Shown in pieces: positions 14,669 to 15,402 of a stretch of DNA of 15,402 nt; within the stretch, counting starts at the first letter, position 1; every line of letters begins with the position of its first letter. Position numbers and translations under genes: made by a program. The notes under the pieces were generated by a model. The model was not told the DNA's origin. It saw only the letters and a list, made by a program, of their open reading frames with translations, and did not search any database. The stretch is from Bacteroidota bacterium (GTDB lineage: Bacteria > Bacteroidota > Bacteroidia > UBA7662), in NCBI GenBank assembly GCA_016868875.1, contig VGFN01000021.1, forward strand, positions 1 to 15,402, given 5' to 3'.

Positions 14669-15402
14669 ATGCGATTTTTCTTCCTTCTAACAACCGTTGC
14701 ACTCATGCTTCATGCCGTTCCAGAACCGGGAACAGCGGGAACTGTTCAACAGACCCGAAAATCCAATAAATCTGAGAAGGCTGCCATAGCGGGGAAGAAA
14801 ACCAAGGTTCAAGCGGGTTCTGGGGATGCGCGCTCCAAGGCGCTCTTGAAAGAAATGAGCAAGCATTACCGTTCCATGAAGTCGATGGAAGCCCAAGTTG
14901 CTCTGGAAATGGAGGGAGGCGCAGGCCAAAAGAAAGAAAAGCGCAAAGGAAAACTCTACCTCAGAGGGCGAAAATTCAGAATTGATATGGGCGAGCAGCT
15001 GCTCATTAGCGATGGCAAGATTTCGTGGACCTACCTCAAAGAAATGAACGAAGTGAGCATCAGTCTGTACGAGCCGACTCCGGACCAGATTACCCCGGAT
15101 AACTTGTTCACGCTTTACGAAAAAGGTTTTGATTCCTTTATGGAGTCCGAAACCGGTGGAGACCGTGACGGAATTGCTCAGATCGATTTGATTCCACAAA
15201 ACAAATCAGTTTCTTATTTCAAAGTCCGATTAACCGTCCACAAAGGCTCCCGACAGATTCAGAAAGCCATCGTCTTTGATAAATCAGGGGTACAATACGC
15301 TTACTATATCACCGCATTCAAAGCCAACCCTGATTTGAAAGAAGACCTGTTCGCTTTCAACCCTAAAGCTTATCCGGGGGTGGAAGTTGTGGACATGCGT
15401 TA
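14669..15402 (+). CDS. LolA-like outer-membrane lipoprotein carrier (stop codon cut by window end)
   Basis: Open from ATG 14669 to the window edge: 244 codons, then TA, which with one more base is probably a TAA or TAG stop, since the protein already reaches a typical family end (LFAFNPKAYPGVEVVDMR). An N-terminal signal peptide covers about residues 1-23. A Lys-rich, low-complexity stretch (about 25-55) precedes the LolA fold, recognisable by LLKEMSKHYRSMKSMEAQV, the KGKLYLRGRKFRIDMGEQLLISDGKISWTY-like strand pair (seen as KGKLYLRGRKFRID and ISDGKISWTY), NEVSI, and the final FNPKAYPGV. LolA ferries lipoproteins through the periplasm from the inner to the outer membrane. It follows ftsK, as in many Bacteroidota, which supports the call. 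Whether it is the main carrier or a divergent paralogue is not known. Confidence 0.85.
   Translation, partial: MRFFFLLTTVALMLHAVPEPGTAGTVQQTRKSNKSEKAAIAGKKTKVQAGSGDARSKALLKEMSKHYRSMKSMEAQVALEMEGGAGQKKEKRKGKLYLRGRKFRIDMGEQLLISDGKISWTYLKEMNEVSISLYEPTPDQITPDNLFTLYEKGFDSFMESETGGDRDGIAQIDLIPQNKSVSYFKVRLTVHKGSRQIQKAIVFDKSGVQYAYYITAFKANPDLKEDLFAFNPKAYPGVEVVDMR

Overview
This 15.4-kb window is a stretch of chromosome from a member of the Bacteroidota. The order cannot be fixed from the sequence; a Flavobacteriales-like or related aerobic lineage is a reasonable guess. Four things point this way. There is a type III glutamine synthetase. Gene neighbourhoods known from this phylum are present (small basic protein - mutL - rhomboid - rhomboid - EEP-family protein, and ftsK followed by a lolA-like gene). 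Promoter-like sequences fit the Bacteroidota TAnnTTTG (-7) pattern. No convincing Shine-Dalgarno sequence was found at any start. GC is roughly balanced, and ten of eleven genes lie on the + strand. I see no tRNA, rRNA, insertion sequence, prophage or CRISPR array, and no gene-free stretch longer than about 110 bases.

Layout. (a) 1-672: 3' end of a type III glutamine synthetase gene, followed by a weak terminator-like hairpin. (b) 738-3626: an exported M1-family zinc aminopeptidase with a long C-terminal region that ends in dockerin-like Ca-binding repeats but has no recognisable type IX secretion sorting domain. (c) 4240-3689 (minus): an exported TlpA/ResA-type thioredoxin. It diverges from the next operon across a 102-bp gap holding two symmetric, back-to-back -7 boxes. 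(d) 4343-9362: a tightly packed operon (overlaps of 14, 17 and 4 bp and one 15-bp gap) encoding a small basic two-helix membrane protein, MutL, two rhomboid proteases and a membrane-anchored endonuclease/exonuclease/phosphatase-family protein. (e) 9392-10960: cysteinyl-tRNA synthetase. (f) 10998-12017: an M28-family lipoprotein that looks like a bacterial type II glutaminyl cyclase. (g) 12038-14596: FtsK/SpoIIIE DNA translocase. (h) 14669-15402: a LolA-like periplasmic carrier, cut by the window just at its stop codon.

Most of this is housekeeping. The points that stand out are: a MutL whose C-terminal domain aligns with endonuclease-type MutL but has lost most of the metal-binding motif residues; predicted promoters whose -7 boxes lie only 3-10 bases before start codons, suggesting leaderless or nearly leaderless mRNAs; a symmetric divergent promoter; an 18-bp tandem repeat in the ftsK linker; and a periplasmic glutaminyl cyclase candidate encoded near two exported proteins that are both predicted to begin with Gln after signal cleavage. 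I did not find convincing evidence of a wholly new multi-gene system. The least understood module is the mutL-linked membrane operon.
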